Positions 1 to 8,767 of a DNA stretch of 64,000 nucleotides are shown here, piece by piece. This DNA comes from an uncultured Pseudomonadota bacterium (GTDB taxonomy: Bacteria; Pseudomonadota; Gammaproteobacteria; Steroidobacterales; Steroidobacteraceae), in the NCBI GenBank assembly GCA_903885195.1, contig CAISHQ010000087.1:21135-85134 (forward strand), given 5' to 3'. A program made the position numbers and the translations under genes. Numbering within the stretch: position 1 is the stretch's first letter; every line of letters starts with the position of its first letter. The notes below the pieces were generated by a model. It had not been told where the DNA came from. It did not search any database and saw only the letters and a program-made list of their open reading frames with translations.

Positions 1-2
1 CC

Positions 3-563
3 GAATTGAGTTTTGCCGAACGCGCCTTCGCCCTGCGCATGGCGGTCGCCATCGACCTCGTACCCCGGCTCTGTTTTGCGGTCATGTTCCCGGTCGGCCT
101 GCATGTCACGGCCTCGGGCGGCTTCGCCGTGGTGCCCGTATCGGCGTTCATCGCCGCCTGGGCCGTCTCCCTGGGCTGGATCGCCCTGCTCTTCGCCATC
201 GGCAAGTTCGAGGGCACGCCCCGCGCCGAGCAACTCAACCGCGCGCATCTGGCCTTGCAAGCCTTGCTGCTCGTGATTCTCGGCTATCTGGCCCTCGACG
301 CGCTGAGCGGCAACGGCTGGCTGCCGGGTGCCTGGTTCGGCGCCAAGCTGCTGCTGTTCGCACTCATTTTTGCCCTCGGCATCGGTATCGACTTTGCGTT
401 CCGACCGATCGGCCCTGCCTTTGTGCAACTGGCCACCGAAGGTAGTTCGCCGGCACTCGAGGCACGCATCACCGCCGCCGTCGATGGCGCGATCCGCTAC
501 GTCCTCGGTCTCTACGCCCTGCTGATCGGCATCGCCTTCCTCGGTATCACCAAACCTTTCTGA
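3..563 (+). CDS. membrane protein, 5'-truncated by window edge
   Basis: The frame is open to the window edge, so the true start probably lies upstream; a TTG at position 6 is the first possible start inside the window. The visible 186 residues form about four or five hydrophobic membrane segments joined by short loops, with no catalytic motif I recognise. The hydrophobic layout resembles small integral membrane proteins of the CopD/DUF2269 type, but this is only an impression. It ends 11 bases before an alpha/beta-hydrolase-fold gene on the same strand, so the two are likely co-transcribed. Function unknown. Confidence 0.7.
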   Translation, partial: ELSFAERAFALRMAVAIDLVPRLCFAVMFPVGLHVTASGGFAVVPVSAFIAAWAVSLGWIALLFAIGKFEGTPRAEQLNRAHLALQALLLVILGYLALDALSGNGWLPGAWFGAKLLLFALIFALGIGIDFAFRPIGPAFVQLATEGSSPALEARITAAVDGAIRYVLGLYALLIGIAFLGITKPF

Positions 564-574
564 CCGGAGCCCTC

Positions 575-1378
575 ATGCCCATTGCACGCATCAACAACCA
601 CGACATGTACTACGAAGTGATCGGTCAGGGCGATCCGGTGCTGTGCATGGGCGGTTGGGGCAGTTTTTGTCGCGACAATCACCACCACCTCGCGCGCGGC
701 CTGACCGAACGCAATCAGGTGATCATTTTCGATTATCGGGGCATCGGCCAATCGAGCGACGATCCGTCCATCCCCTCGACGATGGCCTTGCACGCCGACG
801 ATGCGATCGGGCTGCTCGATCACCTGGGTCTTAGCAACGTGCACCTGATCGGCCTCGTCGGCATGGGCGCCTGCGTGGCGCAGGAGATCGCGATGCGTCG
901 ACCGGATCTCGCACGCAGCATGCTCAACACGGGCGCATGGTGCGAAGTGGACAGTTTCCTTCGCGATCAGCTCGACATGTTCCGCGCCGTGCACCGTGAT
1001 GCCGGATTCTTTGCCTTCCAGAAGTTGGTCACGCTGATGTCCTTCACGCCGGAGTACTACAACACCAACAAGGAAAAGCTCCTTGGGCCTCAGGGCGGCT
1101 GGAAGGAACTGAACGGTCGCTACGAGGCGCACTCCCGCCTCGTTGATGCCTGCATCGCTTTCGATTCGCGCAGTCGTCTCGCTGCGGTGCGCTGCCCGAC
1201 CCTCGTCATTCACGCCGCCCTCGATATCGTCACGAGCCCACGCACGACGCTACCCATCGAGCATGCTATTCCGGGCGCCGTGGGTGAAACCTGGGATGAC
1301 CTTGCGCACGTGGTCGCCGGCAAAGAGCAGAAAATCCGCTTTTGTCAGCGGCTGTTCGCGTGGTTGGACAGTCACTGA
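575..1378 (+). CDS. alpha/beta-hydrolase-fold protein lacking the nucleophile serine
   Basis: A 267-residue protein with the alpha/beta-hydrolase fold: an oxyanion-loop-like CMGGWGS near residues 24-30, IIFDYRGIGQS near residues 50-60, and an acid/base pair at Asp217 (ALDIVTSP) and His245 (LAHVV). The nucleophile elbow that normally reads G-x-S-x-G is here IGLVGMGACVAQE (residues 92-104), with no serine; family members usually have a GHSMGG-like elbow. The protein may therefore be non-hydrolytic or use a changed mechanism. The start follows a GGAG-like ribosome site (accggagccctc ATG). Its stop overlaps the start of the rhomboid gene (TGATG). Substrate unknown. Confidence 0.85.
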   Translation: MPIARINNHDMYYEVIGQGDPVLCMGGWGSFCRDNHHHLARGLTERNQVIIFDYRGIGQSSDDPSIPSTMALHADDAIGLLDHLGLSNVHLIGLVGMGACVAQEIAMRRPDLARSMLNTGAWCEVDSFLRDQLDMFRAVHRDAGFFAFQKLVTLMSFTPEYYNTNKEKLLGPQGGWKELNGRYEAHSRLVDACIAFDSRSRLAAVRCPTLVIHAALDIVTSPRTTLPIEHAIPGAVGETWDDLAHVVAGKEQKIRFCQRLFAWLDSH

Positions 1379-1956
1379 TGTTCGGTGGCATGGGCCCCTG
1401 TGTCCGCGGCCTGCTGCTCGCCAATGTGGGCGTGTTCGCGCTGCAGTTCTGGGACCCCGGCCTGCTCGAGGATTTTGCGCTATGGCCGCTTGGAAACGGC
1501 TTTCAGCCATGGCAGTTACTGAGTTACGCGTTCCTGCATGGCAGCGTGACGCACATCGCCTTCAACATGATCGGTCTCGTCAGCTTTGGCAGCGAGCTTG
1601 AACAATATTGGGGTGCGAAAAACTTCCTGAAGTTCTACTTCGCGAGCGTACTGGCCGCAGCGCTGACCCAACTCGCGGTGACGGCCTCGATCGGCGAATT
1701 GTCCCCGACGGTGGGCGCCTCAGGTGGAATCTACGGGCTCTTGCTCGGCTTCGCGATGATGTTTCCGACACGCAAGGTGGTGCCGCTTATCCCGCCCATT
1801 CCGATGCCGGCATGGTTTTTTGCACTCATCTTTGCAGCAGTGGAGCTCTATCTCGGCGTCACCGGCACGGCGAGTGGCATCGCCCACTTCGCCCATCTTG
1901 GCGGCATGATCGGTGGCTGGGTGATGATGCGTCACTGGCGCAGCGCGCGCCGTTAG
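1378..1956 (+). CDS. rhomboid family intramembrane serine protease
   Basis: A 192-residue membrane protein of the bacterial rhomboid type, which cleaves transmembrane substrates inside the lipid bilayer. Visible are the membrane-entry motif HGSVTHIAFNM (residues 54-64), the catalytic serine motif GASGGIYG (Ser115) and the catalytic histidine in AHFAHLGG (His173), the Ser-His dyad of the family. Six or so hydrophobic segments fit the core fold. The ATG at 1378 shares bases with the upstream TGA, so translation is coupled to the preceding gene; a TTG further upstream is an unlikely start because it lies inside that gene. The gene ends 9 bases before a convergent MATE gene. The substrate cannot be told from sequence. 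Confidence 0.93.
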   Translation: MFGGMGPCVRGLLLANVGVFALQFWDPGLLEDFALWPLGNGFQPWQLLSYAFLHGSVTHIAFNMIGLVSFGSELEQYWGAKNFLKFYFASVLAAALTQLAVTASIGELSPTVGASGGIYGLLLGFAMMFPTRKVVPLIPPIPMPAWFFALIFAAVELYLGVTGTASGIAHFAHLGGMIGGWVMMRHWRSARR

Positions 1957-1965
1957 TCTTCGCGA

Positions 1966-3405
1966 TCAGTCGTTCGCGGAGGACCGGCTCCCCCACAACT
2001 CGATCTGCTGCCAACGATCAGATCGCCAGCGCATGAACATCAGCGTACCGAGCACTACCACGTAGCTCATCAACGCGAGCCAGCCACCGAGCGCCCCGAG
2101 CCCCCATTGCGGCAAGCCACCCACCCACGCCTGCTCATCGCTGAACACCAGCATGTGTGCGAGTGGAATAAAGAACAGCCACGACAACAACAGCGCGGTG
2201 ATCGCCGGCACTCGCGTGTCGCCCGCCGCACGCAAGCAGAAGCTCGAGCCAAAGTTTAGGCCATCGAATAACTGATAGGCCGTTGCCGGCCACAACAGCA
2301 ACAGCGCAAGCTGCACGGCAGCTCCCGCCGAGGCATCGGCGCTGGAGAGAAACCACGGCAGCACCCATGGCCCAAACAGCAGCAGAAGCAACGCCACCGA
2401 GGTCATGAAGCCGGCACAACACAGGATGATCGACGTACCGAGATGTCGCGCCCACGACCGATCGCCCGCGCCGATCGCTTGACCGACCACGGAGGTGCCG
2501 GCCGTCGCAAGACCGATCGCCGGCAAATAGGCGAGCGAAGTGAGCATCATCACGATCTGCGTGGCCGCCGCACCGGCGGTATCGACCCGCGTCACCATCA
2601 ACTGCATCAACGCGACTCCGAGCACATCGGCCCCGTACATCACGCCGATTGGCAAACCGACCACCAATTGCCGACGGATCATCGATCCCCGCGGTCGCCA
2701 GGTCAGGCGGGTGCGATATCGCGTGGCGATGGGACCCCACCACAGCAGGGCCATGCCCACCAGCAAGCCGACGACTTGCGCGAGGTTGGTGCCCCACGCA
2801 GCCCCGCTCATGCCCCAGCCGAGGTGAAACATGAAAAATTCATTGGCGGGTACGTTGGCCACAGTCGTCACGAGCGCGACGATCAGGGTGATGCGCGTGG
2901 CGCCGATCGCATTGAAGAAACTCATCGCCGCCCAGGTCATTGCACCGAGGAAGGCGCCGGCCATCCGCGGCTCCCAGTAGTCGAGCGCGAGCCGCTCAAT
3001 GCCCGGCGACAGGGCAAAAGCACCGATCAGGGGCGCCCCGAGCGCCGCCGCCAGCAGAAAGAGCGGCAGCGCAAACAACGACGACCACAAGCCGTTCCAA
3101 GCCGCCTGCGAGGCCCGGCGACGCCGTCCGCCGCCCTCGGCCTGCGAGGCAAACGTCTGCACTGCAAGGCCGACACCGCCCAGTACGAGAACGACGCAAG
3201 TCACCAGCCAATAGATCGCGCCGATCGCGGCGACCGCCTCGGTCGACAGTCGGCCGATGTACCAGGTATCGGTGAGACTGAGGATCGACTGGATTGCGTT
3301 GGTCACCATCAGGGGCGCAGCAATGCGCAGCAGCGCCGACCAATCGACGCGCAAACGACCATCGGCGGCCATTCGCGCCGCCGGCAAGCCGGTCGAAGCG
3401 GTCAT
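1966..3405 (-). CDS. MATE family efflux transporter
   Basis: A 479-residue polytopic inner-membrane protein of the multidrug and toxic compound extrusion family, with two pseudo-symmetric halves of about six segments each. The N-terminal half carries APLMVTNAIQSILSLTDTWYIGRL, the typical MATE opening region with the conserved Asp. Such carriers export cationic drugs or metabolites using a Na+ or H+ gradient. The ATG at 3405 overlaps the stop of the upstream carrier gene (ATGA), so a longer reading inside that gene is not needed. It is the last gene of the long minus-strand run beginning at ccmA. Substrate unknown. Confidence 0.92.
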   Translation of the reverse strand: MTASTGLPAARMAADGRLRVDWSALLRIAAPLMVTNAIQSILSLTDTWYIGRLSTEAVAAIGAIYWLVTCVVLVLGGVGLAVQTFASQAEGGGRRRRASQAAWNGLWSSLFALPLFLLAAALGAPLIGAFALSPGIERLALDYWEPRMAGAFLGAMTWAAMSFFNAIGATRITLIVALVTTVANVPANEFFMFHLGWGMSGAAWGTNLAQVVGLLVGMALLWWGPIATRYRTRLTWRPRGSMIRRQLVVGLPIGVMYGADVLGVALMQLMVTRVDTAGAAATQIVMMLTSLAYLPAIGLATAGTSVVGQAIGAGDRSWARHLGTSIILCCAGFMTSVALLLLLFGPWVLPWFLSSADASAGAAVQLALLLLWPATAYQLFDGLNFGSSFCLRAAGDTRVPAITALLLSWLFFIPLAHMLVFSDEQAWVGGLPQWGLGALGGWLALMSYVVVLGTLMFMRWRSDRWQQIELWGSRSSAND

Positions 3406-4754
3406 CGCGGTGGTGCGGCCGATTCCCGGGCGCCGAACACGGTGCCCAGCCACACCGCAACGGCGAGCATGACCGCACTGACACCCGCCAAAACCCAAGC
3501 CACTCCCGCGAGCCCGAACCCTGCGACGAGCGGATAGGCGATCTGACTCAGGCTGTCGCCGCCACGCTGCAGGAGCGTGTCGATCAGGCTCTTGCTCTTG
3601 AACTTGCTCTCGGGGTTCAGGATGGTGAACAGCATCTCGCGCGTCGGTTTAAACAGGCCATAGTCGACGGCACGACGGAACACTTGGGTCACGATGAGCA
3701 CGACACCTACCGGGATGAGCGCCAGCAGCACGAGCGAAGCGATCAACAAGGCCGGCACCACTCCCAGTGCAGCGCGCAGACCGCCGCGACTGGCAACGAG
3801 CCCAACGACGCCCGCCTGGAACACCAGCGCGAGCAGGCTCACAGCAAGATCAATGCGGGCGAACAACGCGGCACGCTCAGCAAGCGTCTGGTACGCGGAT
3901 TCGACGTATTTCGCTTGCTCCTGATACATGAACCCACCCAGCACCTGACCACCGACGATCAGTGCAGCGATCGCCAGCAGATAGGGCGAAGTGAACAGTC
4001 GGCGCAAATCGTCGATCGCGCGTCCGCCCACCGGTAAGGCGAGCCGGTCACGTCCCTGCTCTCGCCCGCTCGTCACGCCGTATTCGAGCTGCTGCGCCCG
4101 ACGGCCCAGCACGATAGCCAGAGCGATCAGCGCGCAGGCGACGAATATCGTTGGACTCGGCCCCAAACGCTCGACGAACAGCGCATTAAACAACGGACCT
4201 GCAATGGCTCCCGCACTGCCGCCCGCGGCGATGAAACCGAATAGGCGTTTGGCGGACTGCGATCGCCAAGCGTCGACCATCACACTCCAGAACACGGAGA
4301 CGATGAACAGATTGAGCGAGGTCACGGCAACGAAGTACGTCGCCGCGAGCACGCGATTGCCGGGCTCCGCGCCGAGGCCCACTGCCAGCACGCCAAAAAG
4401 CACAACGACGGCCGAATAGATCACCGGAAACAGCCAGCGCCGCGGCAAGCGCGCAACGATGAACCAGTACACGGGAAGGATCACCATCATGACGACGAAG
4501 GTGATGTAGAACAGCGTGGCGATGAAGTCGCGTCCGACTTCGAGTGCGAACGCCTCGCGCAGGCTGCGCAGCATGTAGTAGCCGGCGAGCAGCAAAAAAT
4601 AGGCGCCTGCCGCCGCGAACAGCGCGGGCGCCTCGCCTGGCTCGATCAGACCACGCCATCGCGCGAACAGGCCGCCGGACGACGCTACATCGGGACGCGC
4701 GACCTCACCTGCCCCGGGCGCCTCGGGCGACTGCTCGGAGGCCGGTGGGGTCAC
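3402..4754 (-). CDS. NTP/NDP-translocase-like MFS carrier
   Basis: A 450-residue protein with about twelve membrane segments. The regions YFLLLAGYYMLRSLREAF and SVFWSVMVDAWRSQSAKRLFG, followed by an AAGGSAGAIAGP loop, resemble the ATP/ADP translocase (Tlc/NTT) relatives found in free-living proteobacteria. Classical NTT proteins exchange nucleotides in obligate intracellular bacteria and plastids; free-living relatives have no settled role, so I do not claim nucleotide exchange. The start is a GTG overlapping the ccmI stop (GTGA), and the stop overlaps the MATE start (ATGA), placing it in translational coupling with the cytochrome c maturation operon. Confidence 0.8.
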   Translation of the reverse strand: MTPPASEQSPEAPGAGEVARPDVASSGGLFARWRGLIEPGEAPALFAAAGAYFLLLAGYYMLRSLREAFALEVGRDFIATLFYITFVVMMVILPVYWFIVARLPRRWLFPVIYSAVVVLFGVLAVGLGAEPGNRVLAATYFVAVTSLNLFIVSVFWSVMVDAWRSQSAKRLFGFIAAGGSAGAIAGPLFNALFVERLGPSPTIFVACALIALAIVLGRRAQQLEYGVTSGREQGRDRLALPVGGRAIDDLRRLFTSPYLLAIAALIVGGQVLGGFMYQEQAKYVESAYQTLAERAALFARIDLAVSLLALVFQAGVVGLVASRGGLRAALGVVPALLIASLVLLALIPVGVVLIVTQVFRRAVDYGLFKPTREMLFTILNPESKFKSKSLIDTLLQRGGDSLSQIAYPLVAGFGLAGVAWVLAGVSAVMLAVAVWLGTVFGARESAAPPR

Positions 4755-5815
4755 GGCGTCAGACCATCGATCAGCAGGGGTTTGAGGCCATCCTTGCCGA
4801 CGGTGTACGCCACGCGTCCAACCACATCACCGCTTCGAGGTGTGGCGCTGCCGTCTGCGGAAATCTTCGCCGACACTTCGACGCCATCGCCCGCACTGAT
4901 CGCAAGCCCCGGCACCATGCTGTCCTCAGGTCCGAGTTCCACCGTGACCGGCAGAGCGGCCGGCAAGCGTTTGACGGCAAGCGGCGGCCCAGGCTGCCCG
5001 GGCTTACGCACGAATACGAACAGTGTCGCCCCGGGTGTAACTCGCGATGCAAAGGCCGGCGCGATCGCGATGCTGACCCGAACCCGCGCCTGCGCACCGC
5101 TCGCAGCCTGCGCACCGCTCGCAGCCGGCGCGCCGCTCGAAGCCTGCACACCGCTCGAAGCCTGCGGACTGACGGCAGACTGTGCGGGAGCGCCTACCCC
5201 CGCCTGTAGTACGGCGATCTGCTGTTCGAGTATCGGGCGGATATTCTCGGGCGGATTGAGCGCAAGCAGCGACTGGAACCGCGCGATGGCCGTCGCCGCA
5301 TCGCCGCGTCGTTGGGCTGCGACACCTGTAAAAAACAAGGCCCGCTCGGAATTCGGAGCAAGCACGAGCGCCTGCTCAAAGATTCGCCCGGCGCGTTCGT
5401 CCACGACACCATCGGCCTGCAGCACCATCGCCTCAGCCATGCCGATCAGCGCCTCGGCGTTGCGCCCGCTCTCGAGGCGATCTGCACGCTGATAGGCCCG
5501 CAGCGCCAGCGGAAACTGCTCGAGCGCCACATAGGACCGGCCGAGCATCAACCAGCCTGCGACGTCGTTGGGTTCGTTCTCCAATCGCTTGGCCAGACGC
5601 TTCACCATCCCTGCGGGTGTATCAGCGGCGGACGGTGCATCGGCGGGCCAGCTCCAGCGACTCCACAACAAATAGAGACCGATCGCCGCTGCGCAGAATG
5701 CCACTCCGAGACCGAGCGGCAGCCCACGGCTTTGGCCGCTGGACCACAACGGGCGCAACACCCAGGCCGCAGTCAACAAGCCCAGAACGACGGCAACGAT
5801 GAGAAACGTGGTCAT
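4751..5815 (-). CDS. ccmI: cytochrome c maturation protein CcmI (TPR, apocytochrome chaperone)
   Basis: A 354-residue protein that in System I presents apocytochrome c to the CcmFH ligation complex. It has an N-terminal membrane segment (LIVAVVLGLLTAAWVL), a second segment near residues 35-55, then tetratricopeptide repeats (AGWLMLGRSYVALEQFPLALRAYQRADRLE and following helices), and a C-terminal beta-sandwich domain starting near ARVRVSIAIAP. An Ala/Ser/Gly linker encoded by five 18-bp repeats joins the TPR and C-terminal parts. Its ATG overlaps the ccmH stop. E. coli fuses this function into its longer CcmH; here the two are separate genes. Confidence 0.92.
   Translation of the reverse strand: MTTFLIVAVVLGLLTAAWVLRPLWSSGQSRGLPLGLGVAFCAAAIGLYLLWSRWSWPADAPSAADTPAGMVKRLAKRLENEPNDVAGWLMLGRSYVALEQFPLALRAYQRADRLESGRNAEALIGMAEAMVLQADGVVDERAGRIFEQALVLAPNSERALFFTGVAAQRRGDAATAIARFQSLLALNPPENIRPILEQQIAVLQAGVGAPAQSAVSPQASSGVQASSGAPAASGAQAASGAQARVRVSIAIAPAFASRVTPGATLFVFVRKPGQPGPPLAVKRLPAALPVTVELGPEDSMVPGLAISAGDGVEVSAKISADGSATPRSGDVVGRVAYTVGKDGLKPLLIDGLTP
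5088..5177. repeat. ccmI: 18-bp tandem repeat inside ccmI (about 5 units)
   Basis: Five consecutive 18-base units of the pattern gcctgcgcaccgctcgca, two identical and three diverged, lie in frame within ccmI. On the coding strand they give six-residue Ala/Ser/Gly-rich units forming the linker between the TPR region and the C-terminal beta domain. Being a multiple of three, copy-number change would lengthen or shorten the linker without a frameshift. Confidence 0.85.
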
Positions 5816-6252
5816 GGTACGGGGTCATCCGGCGAAGAAGTGTCGGTCGCTGCAAGACGTGCACGCTGGCGTATGACGCGCATCGCTACCGCGAGCCCGA
5901 GGAGCAGCAGGATCACCGGAGTGACCCAAAGCCAGGCGTTGCGCCAATTGAATACGGGGCGAAACAGAATGAAGTCACCGTACCGCGCGCGCAGGTGCTC
6001 GCGGATTTCGTCGTCGGTCTTGCCGGACTCCAGCAACTCGCGGACTTCGCGTCGCAGATCTCCGGCGAGCCCCACCGGTGAATCGGCGATCGACTGGTTC
6101 TGGCACTGCATGCAGCGCAGCTCGTGCGTGAGATCCCGATAACGTTCTTGCAACGCAGGATCGGCGAGTTCGATCGGATCGATGGCGAGCGCGTTGCCGG
6201 CAAGCACGAGAACCACTACCCCAGCGAGGAAGCCGCGCACCCAACGCATCAT
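5812..6252 (-). CDS. ccmH: cytochrome c maturation protein CcmH
   Basis: A 146-residue periplasmic thiol-disulfide protein that reduces apocytochrome c for heme ligation together with CcmG and CcmF. A signal segment or anchor covers roughly residues 6-23, the redox motif LRCMQCQNQ gives Cys47 and Cys50, and a C-terminal membrane helix (LWVTPVILLLLGLAVAM) follows the GDFILFRPVFNW block typical of the family. The ATG at 6252 overlaps the ccmG stop (ATGA); a second ATG follows at once. It lacks the TPR half found in E. coli CcmH, which is the separate ccmI here. Confidence 0.95.
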   Translation of the reverse strand: MMRWVRGFLAGVVVLVLAGNALAIDPIELADPALQERYRDLTHELRCMQCQNQSIADSPVGLAGDLRREVRELLESGKTDDEIREHLRARYGDFILFRPVFNWRNAWLWVTPVILLLLGLAVAMRVIRQRARLAATDTSSPDDPVP

Positions 6253-6854
6253 TTTACCGCCCCGGTCACCGCCCCGGTCACCGCCCCGGTCACCGCCCCG
6301 GTCACCGCCCCGGTCACCGCCCCGGGCAACGCCGCAGCGCGCGGCAGACGCGCCAGAAAATCCCGCTCCCAGACGGCCGGAGTCATGGCGCCGACGTGCT
6401 TGTGCACGACGATGCCTCGATCATCGATGAGAAACGTCTCCGGCGCGCCGTACACACCCCAATCGATGGCGGCTCGGCCGTCGCGATCCGCCACCACGAC
6501 CGAGTAGGGATTGCCGAGTTGCGCGAGCCAATCGAGCGCTGCGGCATCATCGTCCTTCCAGTTGAAGCCAATCAGCGGCAGCTCACCCGAATCGGCGATG
6601 CGCAGCAGCATGTCGTGTTCGACACGACACTCCGGACACCAGGTCCCCCAGACGTTGATGGCATGCCAACGCCCGGCGAGTGATGTCGAACTGAAAGATT
6701 CGTTGCGGCCGAGTACCGGCAGCGTGAACTGCGGGGCTGGCTTGCCGAGCAGGGCCGAGGGAATCACGGTCTTCTGCGGTGCGCGCTGGATGCCGATATA
6801 CAGCACGATCACGAGCAGCAGGAACACACCGCCGGGCAGCAGGTATCGATTCAT
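6249..6854 (-). CDS. ccmG: thiol:disulfide interchange protein CcmG/DsbE with repeat tail
   Basis: A 201-residue membrane-tethered thioredoxin-fold protein that passes reducing power to CcmH and apocytochrome c. It has an N-terminal anchor (residues 7-21), the active site WCPEC (Cys73, Cys76), and the family features GFNWKDD and YGAPETFLID with the cis-proline. The body ends near residue 177 and is followed by a tail of GAVT repeated five times plus GAVK, encoded by 12-bp tandem repeats; I know of no such tail in characterised CcmG. The ATG at 6854 overlaps the ccmF stop, and its own stop overlaps the ccmH start. Confidence 0.93.
   Translation of the reverse strand: MNRYLLPGGVFLLLVIVLYIGIQRAPQKTVIPSALLGKPAPQFTLPVLGRNESFSSTSLAGRWHAINVWGTWCPECRVEHDMLLRIADSGELPLIGFNWKDDDAAALDWLAQLGNPYSVVVADRDGRAAIDWGVYGAPETFLIDDRGIVVHKHVGAMTPAVWERDFLARLPRAAALPGAVTGAVTGAVTGAVTGAVTGAVK
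6255..6326. repeat. ccmG: 12-bp tandem repeat at the 3' end of ccmG
   Basis: The unit ccggtcaccgcc occurs five times exactly in a row, flanked on each side by degenerate half or full units (taccgcc and ccgggcaacgcc). It encodes the GAVT repeat that forms the C-terminus of CcmG and runs up to the last codon. The perfect identity of the copies suggests recent expansion by slippage. Confidence 0.95.
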
Positions 6855-8767
6855 GCACGCGGCTCTCGCCGATAACGCCGATCGCAGGCGGCCCAGATGC
6901 CACCGAGCGCCATCAGCACGGCGGCGAACCAGACGTAGTTGATGAGCGGACGCACTTGGGCGCGAACGCTCCAGCGGCCAGCGCCCAGGTCTTCGCCGAG
7001 CGCCACGAACACATCGCGCGTCCACTGCATGTCGATGCCGGCCTCGGTCATTACCTGACGCTGCACCCAATAATTGCGCTTCTCCGGATACAGCACGCCG
7101 ACGGGCTTGCCACCCTCGGTGACGACCACTTCGCCGCGCAGCGCGTCGTAGTTGGGGCCCTCGACGCCGCTCAAGCCGGTCAGGCGATATTCAAACTCAC
7201 CCACCTGCCCTGCCTCACCCACCGCGAGTGCGAGGTCACGCTCGCGAGTGTAGGTCTCGACCGCCGTGATCGAGACGACGAACACACCCAGTGAGGCGTG
7301 TGCGAGCGCCATGCCGAGCAGTGCAGGCGTGAGCGTCAACTTGCGACGCCAGCGATCGATCGGATCGACGAGCGAGGACAAGATCAGCCAAACCCCGAGT
7401 GCAAATCCCACCGGGGTCAGAATCTTCGCCCCTTCCCACACGCCGAGCACCAGCAGCAGGGTCACGAGCACCGCAGCGAGCAGCGTCCAGAGTATCGCCG
7501 CGCGGCGATCGCTCACGCGACCGCGCTTCCACCCTGAATGCAGGCCTACCGCGGCGAGCGCCAGCAGCGGCAACGTCGGCAGCAGGAACACGGGATCGAA
7601 GTACTGCCGCCCGACGGAGAGTGTGCCGAGGCCGAGCGCGTCGGAGATCAAGGGCGCCATCGTGCCGGCAAAAATGACCGCCGCTGCCACGACAAGCAGA
7701 ATGTTGTTGAACAGCAAGAAGGATTCGCGCGAGGTGAATTCGAATCCGGCCTCGCTGCGCAGCAGCGGCGCCCGCCACGCGTAGAGCGTCAGCGCCCCGC
7801 CGATGATCATGACCAGGAAAATGAGAATGAACATCCCGCGCGCAGGATCCGCCGCAAACGAATGCACGGATACCAGCACGCCTGAGCGTACGAGGAAGGT
7901 GCCGAGCAACGACAGCGAAAAAGCGAGAATGGCGAGCAGCAGCGTCCAGCTCTTGAACAGACCGCGCTTCTCGGTGACCGCAAGCGAATGGATAAGAGCG
8001 GTAGCGATCAACCACGGCATGAACGAGGCGTTCTCGACCGGGTCCCAGAACCAGTAGCCACCCCAGCCCAGCTCGTAATACGCCCACCAGCTGCCGAGGG
8101 CGATGCCGACAGTGAGGAATGCCCAGGCCACCGTGGTCCAGGGCCGGGTCCATCGCGCCCAGGTCTGATCGAGCCGTCCTTCGATCATCGCCGCGCAGGC
8201 AAAGGCGAAAGCCACCGAGAGTCCGACGTAACCTGCGTACAGCATCGGCGGGTGCGCCGCGAGCGCGGGATCCTGCAACAGCGGATTCAGGTCGCGACCA
8301 TCGGGCACGGCAGGCTCCAGTCGCGCAAACGGATTCGACGTGGCGAGCGTGAAGAGCAGAAAGCCGATGCTGACGAGACCCAAGATGCCGAGCACGCGCG
8401 CGGCGAACCCCTCCGGCAAGCCGCCTGAACGCCACGACACCGCCAGCGTCCAGCCCGCAAGGATCCAGGCCCAAAGCAGCAGCGAGCCCTCGTGTGCACC
8501 CCAGACCGCCGAGACCCGATAGAGCAGCGGCAAGGCGCTGTTCGAGTTGCTCGCGACGTATTCGACCGAGAAATCGTTCTGTACGAAGGCCCAGACCAGA
8601 GCACCGAGCGAGATCGTGACCAGCACGAATTGCGCGCTGGTCGCGGGTCGCACGACCGCAGTCCATGCCGGTTTGTCGACCGCAGGACCAATCAGACCGA
8701 ACGCGGCCTGCATCACGGCTGCAAGTAGCGCGAGTATCAGCGCGAAGTGACCGAGCTCAGCGATCAT
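6851..8767 (-). CDS. ccmF: heme lyase CcmF
   Basis: A 638-residue polytopic inner-membrane protein that takes heme from holo-CcmE and, with CcmH and CcmI, attaches it to apocytochrome c. The tryptophan-rich WWD domain is clear (WGGYWFWDPVENASFMPW), preceded by WGAHEGSLLLWAW, and histidines that could bind heme occur in neighbouring loops. The length agrees with the family (about 630-660). The ATG at 8767 overlaps the ccmE stop and the stop overlaps the ccmG start, so the gene sits mid-operon and is translationally coupled on both sides. Confidence 0.97.
   Translation of the reverse strand: MIAELGHFALILALLAAVMQAAFGLIGPAVDKPAWTAVVRPATSAQFVLVTISLGALVWAFVQNDFSVEYVASNSNSALPLLYRVSAVWGAHEGSLLLWAWILAGWTLAVSWRSGGLPEGFAARVLGILGLVSIGFLLFTLATSNPFARLEPAVPDGRDLNPLLQDPALAAHPPMLYAGYVGLSVAFAFACAAMIEGRLDQTWARWTRPWTTVAWAFLTVGIALGSWWAYYELGWGGYWFWDPVENASFMPWLIATALIHSLAVTEKRGLFKSWTLLLAILAFSLSLLGTFLVRSGVLVSVHSFAADPARGMFILIFLVMIIGGALTLYAWRAPLLRSEAGFEFTSRESFLLFNNILLVVAAAVIFAGTMAPLISDALGLGTLSVGRQYFDPVFLLPTLPLLALAAVGLHSGWKRGRVSDRRAAILWTLLAAVLVTLLLVLGVWEGAKILTPVGFALGVWLILSSLVDPIDRWRRKLTLTPALLGMALAHASLGVFVVSITAVETYTRERDLALAVGEAGQVGEFEYRLTGLSGVEGPNYDALRGEVVVTEGGKPVGVLYPEKRNYWVQRQVMTEAGIDMQWTRDVFVALGEDLGAGRWSVRAQVRPLINYVWFAAVLMALGGIWAACDRRYRREPRA

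Noticed and set aside
2443-3537. Long plus-strand open frame opposite the MATE gene
   Set aside because: Charged, low-complexity translation with no domain; the opposite-strand transporter has clear membrane segments and coupled start/stop.
6255-6326. Short direct repeat considered as a CRISPR-like array
   Set aside because: The 12-bp units are contiguous without spacers and encode GAVT in frame at the end of ccmG; no cas genes are in the window.
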